Assembly (NCBI GenBank): GCA_027002375.1
Contig: JALWZX010000060.1
Coordinates: forward strand, 1-42,482
Length of the DNA: 42,482 bases
Reading direction: 5' to 3'
Source: a candidate division WWE3 bacterium
GTDB lineage: Bacteria; Patescibacteriota; WWE3; 2-01-FULL-39-13
Below are positions 26,539 to 35,144 of this stretch, piece by piece (position 1 is the stretch's first letter; every line of letters begins with the position of its first letter). The notes below the pieces were generated by a model that saw nothing but the letters and a program-made list of their open reading frames with translations, was not told where the DNA came from and did no database searches. Both the position numbers and the translations under genes were made by a program.

Positions 26539-26764
26539 AATACTAAAGGGAAAAGTTGTATCTGTAAAAATGCAGAAAACTTGCGTTGTAGAAGTGGGTA
26601 CAGCAAAGAAACATAAAAGATATAATAAGCGTTATGTTTTGCATAAGAAATATAAAGCCCACAATGACAGTTTTGATTTAAAAGTTGGCGATTTAGTTTC
26701 GATAAAAGAGGTAGCACCTATTAGTAAAGATAAACATTTTATTGTAGTTAGTAAAGAATCTTAA
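26528..26764 (+). CDS. rpsQ: 30S ribosomal protein uS17
   Basis: uS17 is an early 16S rRNA binder with an OB fold. The 78-aa product has LKGKVVSVKMQKTCVVEVGT, KHKRYNKRYVLHKKYKAH and GDLVSIKEVAPISKDK, all typical. The start lies inside rpmC (11-base overlap) after AAGGAGG at 26515-26521. Confidence 0.95.
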   Translation: MSSKILKGKVVSVKMQKTCVVEVGTAKKHKRYNKRYVLHKKYKAHNDSFDLKVGDLVSIKEVAPISKDKHFIVVSKES

Positions 26765-26786
26765 TTAGTATAAATTTTGTTATATT

Positions 26787-27158
26787 ATGATACAAAAACA
26801 ATCAGTTCTAAAATGTGCAGACAACTCAGGGGCAAAAAAACTAAATGTTATTGGAATTCCTGGGTATTCAAAAAAGCGATTCGCTAAAATTGGAGACGTT
26901 ATTACATGTTCTGTACGAGGATCAACTGGGATTGGAACAAATGTAAAAGATCATGAAGTTGTAACTGCAGTAATTGTTAGAACTAGAAAAGAAATAAGAC
27001 GTAAAGATGGTTCGTATATAAGATTCGATGATAATGCAGCGGTAGTAGTAGATAAAAACAAGGCACCCAGGGCTACTAGAATTTTTGGTCCGGTAGCTAG
27101 AGAGCTTAGAGACAATGGTTTTAATAAAATTGTCTCTCTAGCACCTGAAGTTTGGTAA
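26787..27158 (+). CDS. rplN: 50S ribosomal protein uL14
   Basis: uL14 lies at the subunit interface and opens the spc gene order. The 123-aa product has [35 protein letters not shown] and [20 protein letters not shown], matching the family throughout. The start is in the ATT-ATG context. The 94 bases after its stop form an unusually wide gap with two hairpins. Confidence 0.96.
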   Translation: MIQKQSVLKCADNSGAKKLNVIGIPGYSKKRFAKIGDVITCSVRGSTGIGTNVKDHEVVTAVIVRTRKEIRRKDGSYIRFDDNAAVVVDKNKAPRATRIFGPVARELRDNGFNKIVSLAPEVW

Positions 27159-27174
27159 GTATATTATATTGAAT

Positions 27175-27239
27175 TGACGATTGATTGTTTCACGTCAGAA
27201 CAATTTATCTAATTGGCATATGCGTTTAGATATAAATTG
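27175..27239 (+). promoter_or_regulatory. Two hairpins in the rplN-rplX gap
   Basis: TGACG (27175-27179) pairs with CGTCA (27193-27197). CAATTTAT (27201-27208) pairs perfectly with ATAAATTG (27232-27239), with inner CTAA/TTAG and GCA/TGC pairs. This is one of the widest gaps in the otherwise packed S10-spc run, and the structure ends 13 bases before rplX. The position suggests a ribosomal-protein binding site comparable in purpose to the S8 site near rplE in E. coli; that is inference. Confidence 0.45.
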
Positions 27240-27252
27240 TAAAAATGTAATT

Positions 27253-27558
27253 ATGAAAATTAGAAAAAATGATAAAGTAACAGTATTATCGGGCAAATAT
27301 AAGGGTAAAAGTGGAACTGTTGAAAGGGTATATATACAAGAAGATAAGGTGTTGGTTGAGGGTGTGAATGTTGTAACTAAACACATGAAACCTACGGTTA
27401 AGTCTTCTGGTGGAATTATGAGGGTAAATAGACCTATCAACATTTCTAATGTTATGTTAATATGTCCGAAGTGTAATAAACCTACTAGAGTTAGTTATAA
27501 GGTAGAAAACGGTAAAAAATACCGTGTTTGTAAAAAATGTAATGAAGTTATTGATTAA
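27253..27558 (+). CDS. rplX: 50S ribosomal protein uL24
   Basis: uL24 starts 50S assembly. From the ATG at 27253 the 101-aa product reads MKIRKNDKVTVLSGKYKGKS, a KOW motif, then VEGVNVVTKHMKP and a C-terminal CPKC...CKKC zinc-ribbon-like pair. An in-frame upstream ATG at 27181 would add 24 unrelated residues and is in the hairpin region, so it is rejected. Confidence 0.94.
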   Translation: MKIRKNDKVTVLSGKYKGKSGTVERVYIQEDKVLVEGVNVVTKHMKPTVKSSGGIMRVNRPINISNVMLICPKCNKPTRVSYKVENGKKYRVCKKCNEVID

Positions 27559-27560
27559 TA

Positions 27561-28130
27561 ATGACGCTAAAAGAAGAATATCAAAAAACAATTTTAGAGA
27601 ACTTAAAAAAAGAATTAGAGTTAAACTCGATATTCGCTGTTCCTAAAATTGAGAAGATTGTAATTAACATGGGAATTGGCAGAAACAGAGATAATAAACA
27701 GTTTGTCGAAGAAGCTATAAATGAAGTGACTATGATATCTGGCCAAAAACCTGCTTTAAGAAAAGCAAAGGTTTCAATTTCTAATTTTAAGCTTCGACAG
27801 GGTCAGCTAGCTGGAATATCGGCTACATTGCGTGGAGATAGAATGTGGGATTTTTATGAAAAACTTGTTAAAATAGTTTTTCCTAGAATGAAAGATTTTA
27901 GGGGAATTTCACCTAAATCTTTTGATGGTGCTGGAAATTATAATATCGGTTTTAGTGAACAAATTATATTTCCTGAGATCGATGCAAATAAAGTTATTTA
28001 TAATAAGCCTTTGCAGGTTACGATTAGTACAACTGCAAAAAACGACGAGGATGCGTATAAATTGCTAAAAGCTTTATATATGCCGTTTCGCGAAGAAAAA
28101 AATAGATTATGCCAAAGAAATCACAAATAG
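27561..28130 (+). CDS. rplE: 50S ribosomal protein uL5
   Basis: uL5 binds 5S rRNA and contacts the P-site tRNA. The 189-aa product has [58 protein letters not shown] and [11 protein letters not shown]. Its end overlaps rpsN by 22 bases. The terminal residues (NRLCQRNHK) are probably a by-product of that overlap. Confidence 0.95.
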   Translation: MTLKEEYQKTILENLKKELELNSIFAVPKIEKIVINMGIGRNRDNKQFVEEAINEVTMISGQKPALRKAKVSISNFKLRQGQLAGISATLRGDRMWDFYEKLVKIVFPRMKDFRGISPKSFDGAGNYNIGFSEQIIFPEIDANKVIYNKPLQVTISTTAKNDEDAYKLLKALYMPFREEKNRLCQRNHK

Positions 28131-28294
28131 AAAAATGGAAGAAACCTAAAAAATTTAAAGTTAAAGAATATAACAGATGTGAAAGATGCGGAAGATCACA
28201 TGGATACATGAGAAAGTTTAAATTGTGTAGAATTTGTTTTAGAGAACTCGCACATGAGGGAGTACTTCCTGGTGTACGAAAAGCAAGCTGGTAA
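28109..28294 (+). CDS. rpsN: 30S ribosomal protein uS14, zinc type
   Basis: The 61-aa protein is the short zinc-binding form of uS14, with [20 protein letters not shown] supplying four cysteines, and ends in the family motif GVRKASW. It starts inside rplE and ends one base before rpsH. Confidence 0.95.
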   Translation: MPKKSQIEKWKKPKKFKVKEYNRCERCGRSHGYMRKFKLCRICFRELAHEGVLPGVRKASW

Positions 28295-28295
28295 T

Positions 28296-28697
28296 ATGAT
28301 GACAGATACTATATCAGATATGTTAACAAGAATTAGAAATGCTCAAAGTAGATCTAGCCTATCTGTTGAAATGCCATATTCGAGAAAACTTGAGAGTATA
28401 GCAAAGGTATTGAAAAATGAGGGTTATATAGAAGGTTATAAGGTTTTTAAATTCGATGGTAAAGTGTATAAAGGTTTAAATATAAGTTTGAAGTATGATT
28501 CTGAAGGAAACCCTGTAATTTCCCATATATCAAGAGTGTCTAAGCCAAGTTTGAGAGTATATAAAAAATATGGTGAAATAGGATCTGTTCTGACTGGTCG
28601 TGGAATATACATAATATCTACGTCTAGAGGGGTGATGTCTAGTAATGAGGCAAAGAAAAAAAGATTAGGTGGAGAGATAATTTGTAAGGTTTATTAA
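28296..28697 (+). CDS. rpsH: 30S ribosomal protein uS8
   Basis: uS8 is a central-domain 16S rRNA binder and in E. coli the spc repressor. The product starts MMTDTISDMLTRIRNAQ and ends with TGRGIYIISTSRGVMSSNEA and KRLGGEIICKVY, the RNA-binding signature. Either of two adjacent ATGs (28296, 28299) may be used. The reading frame is open back to 28254 within rpsN, but that part is not family-like. Confidence 0.95.
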   Translation: MMTDTISDMLTRIRNAQSRSSLSVEMPYSRKLESIAKVLKNEGYIEGYKVFKFDGKVYKGLNISLKYDSEGNPVISHISRVSKPSLRVYKKYGEIGSVLTGRGIYIISTSRGVMSSNEAKKKRLGGEIICKVY

Positions 28698-28715
28698 AAT
28701 TAAAATAATAATATT

Positions 28716-29264
28716 ATGAGTAAATTAGGAAAAACTCCAGTTGATATTCCAAACGGAGTCGAAGTAAAAATTGAAGACGATTTTGTAAAAATCAAAGGGC
28801 CAAAGGGGGAATTGTCTGTAGATAGAGTTACCGGTGTCGATATTGATTTAAAAGATAATCAAGTTGTGTTTTCTGTTAAAGATGAAAACGCCGAAAACGC
28901 AAAGGCTTATTGGGGTTTGATGCGGTCTCTTGTACAAAATTGTATCGTTGGTGTTACAGAGGGGTTCTCAAAAGAGTTGGAACTAGTAGGAATCGGTTAC
29001 AGAGTAGAAAAAGTAGACGAAAATTTGAAGCTATTTGTAGGTTATTCGCATGATGTTATTGTTAAGGCACCAGATGGTATTACTTTTGATGTTGAGGGTA
29101 ATACAAAAATAAAAGTATCTGGTATTGATAAACAAAAGGTTGGTCAAACATCGGCAGAGATAAGGGCCATTCGAAAACCTGAGCCATATAAGGGTAAAGG
29201 AATAAGGTATGTTGATGAGATTGTAAGAAGAAAACAAGGAAAAGCTGCAAAATCAGCTGCGTAA
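28716..29264 (+). CDS. rplF: 50S ribosomal protein uL6
   Basis: uL6 lies near the sarcin-ricin loop. The 182-aa product opens MSKLGKTPVDIPNGVEVKI, has KGPKGELSVDR and GVTEGFSKELELVGIGYRVE, and ends with RKPEPYKGKGIRYVDEIVRRK. All blocks are typical. The start context is ATT-ATG. Confidence 0.96.
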   Translation: MSKLGKTPVDIPNGVEVKIEDDFVKIKGPKGELSVDRVTGVDIDLKDNQVVFSVKDENAENAKAYWGLMRSLVQNCIVGVTEGFSKELELVGIGYRVEKVDENLKLFVGYSHDVIVKAPDGITFDVEGNTKIKVSGIDKQKVGQTSAEIRAIRKPEPYKGKGIRYVDEIVRRKQGKAAKSAA

Positions 29265-29280
29265 AATAATTATTGAAATT

Positions 29281-29637
29281 ATGGTTAAACTGTATAAAAC
29301 AAAAAGAGAACGAAGAAAAGCAAAAATTCGAAATAAGATTCGTGGTACTGTAGATAGACCTAGGTTTAACATTTTTAGATCGAATAAATACATCTATGTT
29401 CAAGCTATAGACGATGTTAATGGAATAACATTAGCAAGTTTTTCCTCGTTGGAGTTCGATAAAAAAGATTTGGGTAAGACCAAAACGGAACAGTCAAAGC
29501 TTGTTGGTGAGGAATTTGCAAAAAGATTAAAGAAGAAAAAAATAGAAAAAGGGGTTTTTGACAGATCGTCATATATGTATCATGGTAGAGTAAAGGCTGT
29601 AGCCGAAGGTATAAGAAGTGGTGGTATAGAGATTTAG
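29281..29637 (+). CDS. rplR: 50S ribosomal protein uL18
   Basis: uL18 brings 5S rRNA to the 50S subunit. The 118-aa product contains KIRNKIRGTVDRPRFNIFRS, NKYIYVQAIDD and a C-terminal FDRSSYMYHGRVKAVAEGIR, where FDRxxyxyHGRVkAlAdgaR is the family pattern. It lies between rplF and rpsE as expected. Confidence 0.95.
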   Translation: MVKLYKTKRERRKAKIRNKIRGTVDRPRFNIFRSNKYIYVQAIDDVNGITLASFSSLEFDKKDLGKTKTEQSKLVGEEFAKRLKKKKIEKGVFDRSSYMYHGRVKAVAEGIRSGGIEI

Positions 29638-29661
29638 CAAGTTTAATATAGTTAAAATAAC

Positions 29662-30165
29662 ATGCAGGTAACAAAAGAAAATAAAACAAAAAGAGAAGAG
29701 AAAAGAAGTGATGATGATTTTAATAAGAGTGAGGAGAAATCTGTTGAAGAAAGATTGTTAAAAGTGAGAAGAGTTTCAACTAAAAGAGCAGGTGGATCGT
29801 CGTTTCATTTTTCGGTATTAGCTGTTGCTGGTGATCGTAACGGCAATGTTGGTGTTGCAATAGCGAAGTCAAAAGAAAATACACTTGCTATACAAAAGGC
29901 AAAAGATAGAGCAAAAAAGGCAATGTTTAATGTTCCGATAACAGAAGATGGTAGTATTCCACATGAGGTTTATATTAAAGACGGGCCGTCAATATTGTAT
30001 CTTAAACCAGCCCCTCAAGGTGCAGGTATTATCGCTGGTGGAAGTATAAGGCATATCTTAGAACTAGCGGGTTACAAGAACGTATCCGCTAAAATAATTG
30101 GAACAAATAATCAAATTAATAATTCATATACATTAGCGAAGGCATTAAAAAGTTTAAGAAAATAA
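29662..30165 (+). CDS. rpsE: 30S ribosomal protein uS5
   Basis: uS5 shapes the mRNA channel and affects decoding accuracy. The 167-aa product has a charged 30-residue N-terminal extension, then RRVSTKRAGGSSFHFSVLAV, AGDRNGNVGVAIAKSKE and LKPAPQGAGIIAGGSIRHIL. The spectinomycin-loop stretch usually reads KVVKGGRxFxF and is TKRAGGSSFHF here. rplO starts four bases after the stop, so rpmD is absent. Confidence 0.94.
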   Translation: MQVTKENKTKREEKRSDDDFNKSEEKSVEERLLKVRRVSTKRAGGSSFHFSVLAVAGDRNGNVGVAIAKSKENTLAIQKAKDRAKKAMFNVPITEDGSIPHEVYIKDGPSILYLKPAPQGAGIIAGGSIRHILELAGYKNVSAKIIGTNNQINNSYTLAKALKSLRK

Positions 30166-30169
30166 TATT

Positions 30170-30622
30170 ATGAGTAATTTATTATCAAAACTAACAAAAA
30201 AAGATGGTGCTATAAAAAAATCTAGAAGAGTTGGCAGAGGATATGGTTCAACTGCGGGTGGGCATACTGCAACTAGAGGAATGAAGGGTCAAAAATCAAG
30301 ATCTGGTGGTAAGACACGTGTATGGTTTGAGGGGGGGCAAACACCTTTGGTAAGAAGACTGCCATATAGAAAAGGTTTTAGAAATCACAACAAAAAAGAT
30401 GTCGTATCCATTAGCTTTTATGATTTGAGTGATGTAATAGAGAAAAATGATAAGATTACCCCTGAGATGTTAATGGACCTAGGTATTATAGAAGCTGGTC
30501 TATACTCAGATTTTAAGATATTATCTAATGGTAAGATAACAAAAAAAGTAACATTTGAAGGTTTCAAATATTCTGCAAAAGCAAAAGAGAAGATTGAAAA
30601 GGTTGGTGGCGTTGCAAATTGA
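30170..30622 (+). CDS. rplO: 50S ribosomal protein uL15
   Basis: uL15 is a late-assembling 23S rRNA binder. The 150-aa product has SRRVGRGYGSTAGGHTATRG, MKGQKSRSGGKTRVWFEGGQ and PLVRRLPYRKGF, as in the family, with a more divergent C-terminal half. It sits directly after rpsE with no uL30 gene in between. Confidence 0.95.
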   Translation: MSNLLSKLTKKDGAIKKSRRVGRGYGSTAGGHTATRGMKGQKSRSGGKTRVWFEGGQTPLVRRLPYRKGFRNHNKKDVVSISFYDLSDVIEKNDKITPEMLMDLGIIEAGLYSDFKILSNGKITKKVTFEGFKYSAKAKEKIEKVGGVAN

Positions 30623-30663
30623 ATCTAACGCTTTTGTGATCGTTTTGAATATAATTAACAAAC

Positions 30664-31959
30664 ATGATTGACGTAATAAAAAAATCTTTTCATATCCCTG
30701 AAGTAAGAAAAAAAATTCTTATAACGTTTGCTGTATTGGCATTATACAGATTTTTAATTCATGTACCTGTTCCTAATGTAGATCTAAACGCTATAAAAAC
30801 CATCTTTGATCAAAGTCAGTTTTTTAACGTGGTTAACTTATTCTCTGGTGGTGGTTTATCTCAAGTTTCTATAATTTCACTTGGTGTTGGTCCATATATA
30901 ACAGCATCTATTATAATGCAACTTGTAACAATGGTTATTCCGCAGTTAGAAGAATTATCAAAAGAGGGTCAATACGGAAGAGAAAAGATAAATCAATATA
31001 CACAGTTTTTAACATTACCACTAGCTATAATTCAATCCTATGGTTTATATTTCATTTTTTCAAAACAAAGTGTTGGCAATTTATCTATAATGGGAAACAT
31101 GACTTCTTTAGATATAATAATGATGGTTATTATAATGACAGGTGGTGCTTTTTTATTAATGTGGATAGCAAGTCTAATAACTGATTACGGTGTTGGAAAT
31201 GGTGTTTCAATAATTATTTTTGCAGGAATTTTAGCCAGAATTCCATCTAGTATGGGTAAGATTTCAATTGTTGGTGCAGACGCAACGCAGATGTTTAATT
31301 TGCTTATATTTATAGGCATAGCATTGGTTGTTATTGCTGGTGTTGTTTATGTTAATGAAGCCTACAGAAAAATTGATATACAATATTCTACACGTGTTAC
31401 TGGCTCTAAAACTCTTGGTGGAGGGTCTAGTTATATACCTGTTAAAATAAATCAAGCTGGTGTAATACCTATTATATTCGCTGTTTCGATCGTTCTATTA
31501 CCAAGCTTTTTTGCAGGTTACTTGCAACAGGTTAATTCTGAACAGTTACAAAACATCGGTTTATGGATATCAATGAATTTTACACCTGGAAAGCCATTTT
31601 ATACTGCATTATACTTTTTCTTGGTATTTATATTTACATATTTCTATACAGCTGTTACATTTAATCCAGAAAAGATTGCTGATGACGTTAGAAGGTCTGG
31701 TGGTTTTATACCTGGAGTACGCCCAGGAAAAGCAACGGAAAATTATCTTAGCTATATAATTACAAGACTAACATTCGCTGGAGGTATTTTCTTAGGTGCG
31801 ATTGCGGTTTTACCATTGATTGTACAAAATTTTACAGGAATAACTTCTTTAGCTATAGGTGGTACAGGTTTACTAATTGTAGTGTCAGTAGTTTTAGAAA
31901 CAGTTAAACAAATTGAAGCGCAAGTTATTACGCGTGAATATGAAACATTCACACGATAA
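30664..31959 (+). CDS. secY: Protein translocase subunit SecY
   Basis: SecY is the channel of the Sec translocon. The 431-aa protein shows about ten membrane segments, the plug region SGGGLSQVSIISLGVGPYI, the QLEELSKEGQYGREKINQYT cytoplasmic motif and the C-terminal ADDVRRSGGFIPGVRPGKAT loop needed for SecA and ribosome contact. SecDF is encoded at the left end of the window; secE and secG are not seen. Confidence 0.96.
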   Translation: MIDVIKKSFHIPEVRKKILITFAVLALYRFLIHVPVPNVDLNAIKTIFDQSQFFNVVNLFSGGGLSQVSIISLGVGPYITASIIMQLVTMVIPQLEELSKEGQYGREKINQYTQFLTLPLAIIQSYGLYFIFSKQSVGNLSIMGNMTSLDIIMMVIIMTGGAFLLMWIASLITDYGVGNGVSIIIFAGILARIPSSMGKISIVGADATQMFNLLIFIGIALVVIAGVVYVNEAYRKIDIQYSTRVTGSKTLGGGSSYIPVKINQAGVIPIIFAVSIVLLPSFFAGYLQQVNSEQLQNIGLWISMNFTPGKPFYTALYFFLVFIFTYFYTAVTFNPEKIADDVRRSGGFIPGVRPGKATENYLSYIITRLTFAGGIFLGAIAVLPLIVQNFTGITSLAIGGTGLLIVVSVVLETVKQIEAQVITREYETFTR

Positions 31960-31977
31960 TTACTGTGCTTAAAAATT

Positions 31978-32253
31978 ATGATAGATAAATTAGGACAAAT
32001 GAAAGATCTTTACGCCTTAAAGAAGCAGGCAGACGCGTTAAAAAAAGAAATGGAAAAGATTCAGGTAGAGGTTTATGAGGGAGATTATAGAATTATAATG
32101 TTAGGTGATCAAACTGTGGTTGCTGTTTACAAAGATGACGTTGAAATGCCAGGGTTGAAAAAACTATATAATAAAGCATTAAAGGAATCACAGAAAAAGG
32201 TTGCAAAACAGATGCGTGGAAAGATGGGTGATATGGGTTTGCCAGGATTTTAA
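31978..32253 (+). CDS. YbaB/EbfC-like nucleoid-associated protein
   Basis: The 91-aa product begins IDKLGQMKDLYALKKQADAL, a helix, followed by a short beta region (RIIMLGDQTVVAVY) and a C-terminal helix, ending GKMGDMGLPGF. This layout and the glycine/leucine-rich tail match YbaB/EbfC proteins, small DNA-binding dimers usually found beside dnaX and recR. The location between secY and adk is unusual. The match is by pattern only. Confidence 0.6.
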   Translation: MIDKLGQMKDLYALKKQADALKKEMEKIQVEVYEGDYRIIMLGDQTVVAVYKDDVEMPGLKKLYNKALKESQKKVAKQMRGKMGDMGLPGF

Positions 32254-32270
32254 TTAATAAATAACAAAAC

Positions 32271-32873
32271 ATGTCACGTGAAATAATATTGGTTCTAGGT
32301 CCCCAAGGTTCGGGTAAATCTACGCAGGCTAAATTGCTCGCAGATTATTTAGACTATCAGTTTCTTTCAACTGGTCAAATGATACGAGAAGCCAGTCAAA
32401 AACATAACGATCTTGCTGAAAATCTTAATCGTTATCAGTTACTTGGCAAACTTGTTCCCGATGAAATCGTAGAAAAGATGCTTTTTGACAGAATAACCGA
32501 GTCTGATAGTTTAGGATTTGTAATTGACGGATTTCCAAGAGATAAAAAACAACTAGAAGATTTTTTGAATTTTATAGAAGATAACGGATATGATTTTAAT
32601 CACGCCTTTTACTTAGATGTGTCTTTAAGGGAGTGTTTAAACAGGCTTAGATTAAGACGCGAGATAGAGAATAGACCAGACGAAACAGATGGTGCGATTA
32701 AAACAAGACTTAATGTGTATTTTTCAAATACAGAACCATTATTAAGCAAATATGATAGATTGGGTGTTTTAGAAAAAGTAAATGGTGAGAAATCTATTCA
32801 AGAAATACAAGACAATATACAAGATATAATAAATAATTATTTAGAAAAATCTAGATTTTATGGGAATAACTAA
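32271..32873 (+). CDS. adk: Adenylate kinase, short-LID form
   Basis: Adenylate kinase interconverts 2 ADP with ATP and AMP. The 200-aa product has P-loop GPQGSGKST (10-18), STGQMIREAS (AMP-binding), GFVIDGFPRDKKQLE, and then RLRLRREIENRPDE with no long LID insert, so it is the short form without a zinc LID. Adk between secY and map is standard for the spc operon. Its end overlaps map by 14 bases. Confidence 0.94.
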   Translation: MSREIILVLGPQGSGKSTQAKLLADYLDYQFLSTGQMIREASQKHNDLAENLNRYQLLGKLVPDEIVEKMLFDRITESDSLGFVIDGFPRDKKQLEDFLNFIEDNGYDFNHAFYLDVSLRECLNRLRLRREIENRPDETDGAIKTRLNVYFSNTEPLLSKYDRLGVLEKVNGEKSIQEIQDNIQDIINNYLEKSRFYGNN

Positions 32874-33654
32874 TATTTTAACAGATTCTTCGATTCCAAT
32901 AATGAGAGAAGGCGGAAAAATTGCTTCGAATATAATGAATACGGCACTATTTTCTTCTGTTTCTGGCACAAAAACAAGCGATATCAATAATATAATAGAA
33001 GAAGAAATGAGAAGATATGGGGTTAAACCATGGTTTAAAGAAGTAGATAATTACCCTTATGCATCTTGTATATCGGTAAATGAAGTTTGGTTGCATGGAA
33101 TGCCTAATGATACTGTCTTAAAAAAGGATGATGTTGTTTCAATAGATCTAGGTGTCAAATTTGAAGATCATTACATTGATCACTGTTGGACAATTTCTGT
33201 TAAGGATTCTTATGAATCAATGGATACTATACGAGAAGAATTTAATAACTCTGATGATAATGTTAAAAAATTCTTAAAGATTGGAGTTCAGGCCGTAAAT
33301 AGTGCAATTGAAAGAGCTTATCCAAGAAATAAAGTTGGTGATATCTCATCGGCAATGCAATCGGTGGTTGAGAGCAATGGGTACTCAGTGATTGAAGGTT
33401 ATGGAGGGCATGGTGTAGGTTATGGTGCTCATATGGAGCCTCATATTCCATGCTATGGAATAGAAGGTTCTGGTAAAAAAATAAAAAAAAACATGGGGCT
33501 TGCGGTTGAGGTGATGTATTCTATGGGAAATCCAGAGTGGATTGTTGATTCTAAAGACGGCTGGTCTATCATAACAAAAGACCACAGTAAAACAGGAATG
33601 TTTGAACACACAATAATAGTTACAAACAACGGTCCTGAAATCTTGACTGAGTGA
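32860..33654 (+). CDS. map: Methionine aminopeptidase, type I
   Basis: MetAP removes the initiator methionine. The five metal ligands can be placed at D96, D107, H184, E217 and E249 with spacings like E. coli, in SIDLGVKFEDHYIDH, GYGGHGVGYGAHMEPH, LAVEVMYSMG and MFEHTI. The usual EPm after the glutamate is EVM. A substrate histidine lies in NEVWLHGMPND. About 12 extra residues (SYESMDTIREEF) interrupt the middle. The start is within the adk end with no Shine-Dalgarno sequence. Confidence 0.94.
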   Translation: MGITNILTDSSIPIMREGGKIASNIMNTALFSSVSGTKTSDINNIIEEEMRRYGVKPWFKEVDNYPYASCISVNEVWLHGMPNDTVLKKDDVVSIDLGVKFEDHYIDHCWTISVKDSYESMDTIREEFNNSDDNVKKFLKIGVQAVNSAIERAYPRNKVGDISSAMQSVVESNGYSVIEGYGGHGVGYGAHMEPHIPCYGIEGSGKKIKKNMGLAVEVMYSMGNPEWIVDSKDGWSIITKDHSKTGMFEHTIIVTNNGPEILTE

Positions 33655-33742
33655 GATTCTAGATTGATGTGAGGTTTTCTTTGTGCCTTGAATCAGTTGA
33701 TTACCTATTCAGCTCAACCTTAAGGATTCGGCTTTTAGTGCC

Positions 33743-33777
33743 ATAGTGAAGTACGAAATTAAATCACTATATTTTGT
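33743..33777 (+). terminator. Weak terminator-like hairpin after map
   Basis: ATAGTGA (33743-33749) pairs perfectly with TCACTAT (33764-33770), followed by ATTTTG. The stem is AT-rich and the loop is 14 bases, so it is a weak candidate. Its place between the end of map and the promoters of the infA operon fits. The rest of 33655-33742 shows nothing I recognise. Confidence 0.3.
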
Positions 33778-33790
33778 AATGAAATAAGTG

Positions 33791-33818
33791 TTGACTATGC
33801 GAAATATTGCTATATTAT
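33791..33818 (+). promoter_or_regulatory. Alpha-operon promoter, distal
   Basis: TTGACT (33791-33796), a 16-base spacer and TATTAT (33813-33818) point toward infA, about 160 bases away. Confidence 0.5.
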
Positions 33819-33892
33819 ATTAAAAGTCGCACAATTTTGGAATTGAAATCTAATAATCAATTTAAACGTTATGATTAAGTTTCATGTAAATA

Positions 33893-33920
33893 TCGACAAT
33901 TATACAATTTGTGTTACAAT
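33893..33920 (+). promoter_or_regulatory. Alpha-operon promoter, proximal
   Basis: TCGACA (33893-33898), a 16-base spacer and TACAAT (33915-33920) with an extended TG at 33912-33913 form a promoter starting near 33927. The resulting 60-base leader has two small hairpins, GGGT/ACCC followed by TTTT near 33934-33950, and GCC/GGC around AATC near 33959-33968. Confidence 0.5.
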
Positions 33921-33987
33921 TATGCAGTAAACTGGGTTGGATACCCTTTTCCTGCTAAGCCAATCGGCATTGCACTATACTAAATTT

Positions 33988-34218
33988 ATGACAAAAAAAG
34001 ATTTAATCGAATATACAGGTACAGTTATAGAAGCTTTACCTGACGGAAAATTTAAGATAAAACTTGATGATGAAGATAGAGAGGTGACTGGTTATATTGC
34101 CGGAAAATTAAGAAAATTTAGAATATATATATTGCCTGGTGACAGGGTTAAACTAGAGTTTAGTAAATACGACTTAGAAACGGGTCGTATAACTTATAGA
34201 TTGAAAAAACAATTATGA
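33988..34218 (+). CDS. infA: Translation initiation factor IF-1
   Basis: IF-1 binds the 30S A site during initiation. From the ATG at 33988 the 76-aa OB-fold protein has [40 protein letters not shown] and [17 protein letters not shown], the normal family length. An in-frame start at 33937 would add 17 unrelated residues inside the leader. It overlaps rpmJ by ATGA. Confidence 0.95.
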   Translation: MTKKDLIEYTGTVIEALPDGKFKIKLDDEDREVTGYIAGKLRKFRIYILPGDRVKLEFSKYDLETGRITYRLKKQL

Positions 34219-34331
34219 AAGTTAAAGCAAGTGTAAAAAAAAGATGTAGACATTGTAAAGTAGTTCGCCGAAAGGGGAAAGTTTATATAATTTGTAGTGC
34301 GAATCCAAAGCACAAGCAAAGGCAAGGTTAA
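34215..34331 (+). CDS. rpmJ: 50S ribosomal protein bL36
   Basis: This 38-aa gene begins [20 protein letters not shown] and ends PKHKQRQG. C11, C14 and C27 with a C-terminal histidine form the zinc ribbon of the zinc-binding bL36 type. It overlaps infA by ATGA and ends two bases before rpsM, the classic alpha-operon place. Confidence 0.96.
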   Translation: MKVKASVKKRCRHCKVVRRKGKVYIICSANPKHKQRQG

Positions 34332-34333
34332 TT

Positions 34334-34723
34334 ATGCCAAGAATATCTGGTGTTGATATCCCAAATAATAAAAGAATTGTAATAGCTTTAACGTATATAT
34401 ACGGAATAGGTTTAAAAACATCAAAGCAAATATTAAAAAGGGCTAATGTAGATGAGAATATTAGGGCAAAAGATTTAACAGATGAACAACTTGCTTCTAT
34501 TAGAAATGTAATAGAAAAAGAGCAGTATATGGTAGAGGGAGAATTGAGACGTGTAATTAATCAAAATATAAAGCGACTAAAAGAAATACGTTGTTACAGA
34601 GGAATTCGTCATACTAGAAATTTACCAGTAAGAGGACAAAAAACTCAGAAAAACGCTAGAACAAAAAGAGGTAAAAGAGTTGCAGTTGGTGGAGCAAATC
34701 CAAAAGCAGCCGCAAAGACATAG
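34334..34723 (+). CDS. rpsM: 30S ribosomal protein uS13
   Basis: uS13 bridges the 30S head with the 50S subunit. The 129-aa product has [33 protein letters not shown] and the basic C-terminus [20 protein letters not shown]. All blocks and the length are typical. ATT-ATG context. Confidence 0.96.
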   Translation: MPRISGVDIPNNKRIVIALTYIYGIGLKTSKQILKRANVDENIRAKDLTDEQLASIRNVIEKEQYMVEGELRRVINQNIKRLKEIRCYRGIRHTRNLPVRGQKTQKNARTKRGKRVAVGGANPKAAAKT

Positions 34724-34748
34724 TTTTGCAGTTCTTTAAATTCATATA

Positions 34749-35144
34749 ATGGCAAAAAAAACAAAGGTAAAGAAAAAAGTTAATAAAAGCAAAAGTGTAC
34801 CTTCGGTTGGAAATGTTTATGTATTTTCTGGTTACAATAATACAATTGTTACTGTAACTGATTTAGATGGTAATACAGTATGTTGGGAATCAGGTGGTAC
34901 GAATAACTTTAAGGGTTCTAGAAAATCCACACCATATGCAGCATCTGTTGTTGGTGAAAGTGCATCAAAGAAGGCTGTTGCCCTTGGCATGAAAGAGGTT
35001 ACTGCATATATCAAAGGTATAGGTAGTGGTAAATCGCAAGCCGTAAAAGCTATTCGTAATGGGGGTTTAGTTATTAACAAAATAGTAGATATTACACCTA
35101 TTGCACATAATGGGTGTAGGCCAAAGAAAAGAAGGAGAATATAA
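34749..35144 (+). CDS. rpsK: 30S ribosomal protein uS11
   Basis: uS11 is a platform protein near the Shine-Dalgarno helix site. The 131-aa product has a lysine-rich N-terminus, YNNTIVTVTDLDGN, GSRKSTPYAASVVGESASKK and the C-terminal TPIAHNGCRPKKRRRI. It overlaps rpsD by one base (TAATG). Confidence 0.96.
   Translation: MAKKTKVKKKVNKSKSVPSVGNVYVFSGYNNTIVTVTDLDGNTVCWESGGTNNFKGSRKSTPYAASVVGESASKKAVALGMKEVTAYIKGIGSGKSQAVKAIRNGGLVINKIVDITPIAHNGCRPKKRRRI

Noticed and set aside
33934-33950. GGGT/ACCC hairpin followed by TTTT as an intrinsic terminator before infA
   Set aside because: Stem of only four pairs and it lies downstream of the likely infA promoter; kept only as part of the leader description.
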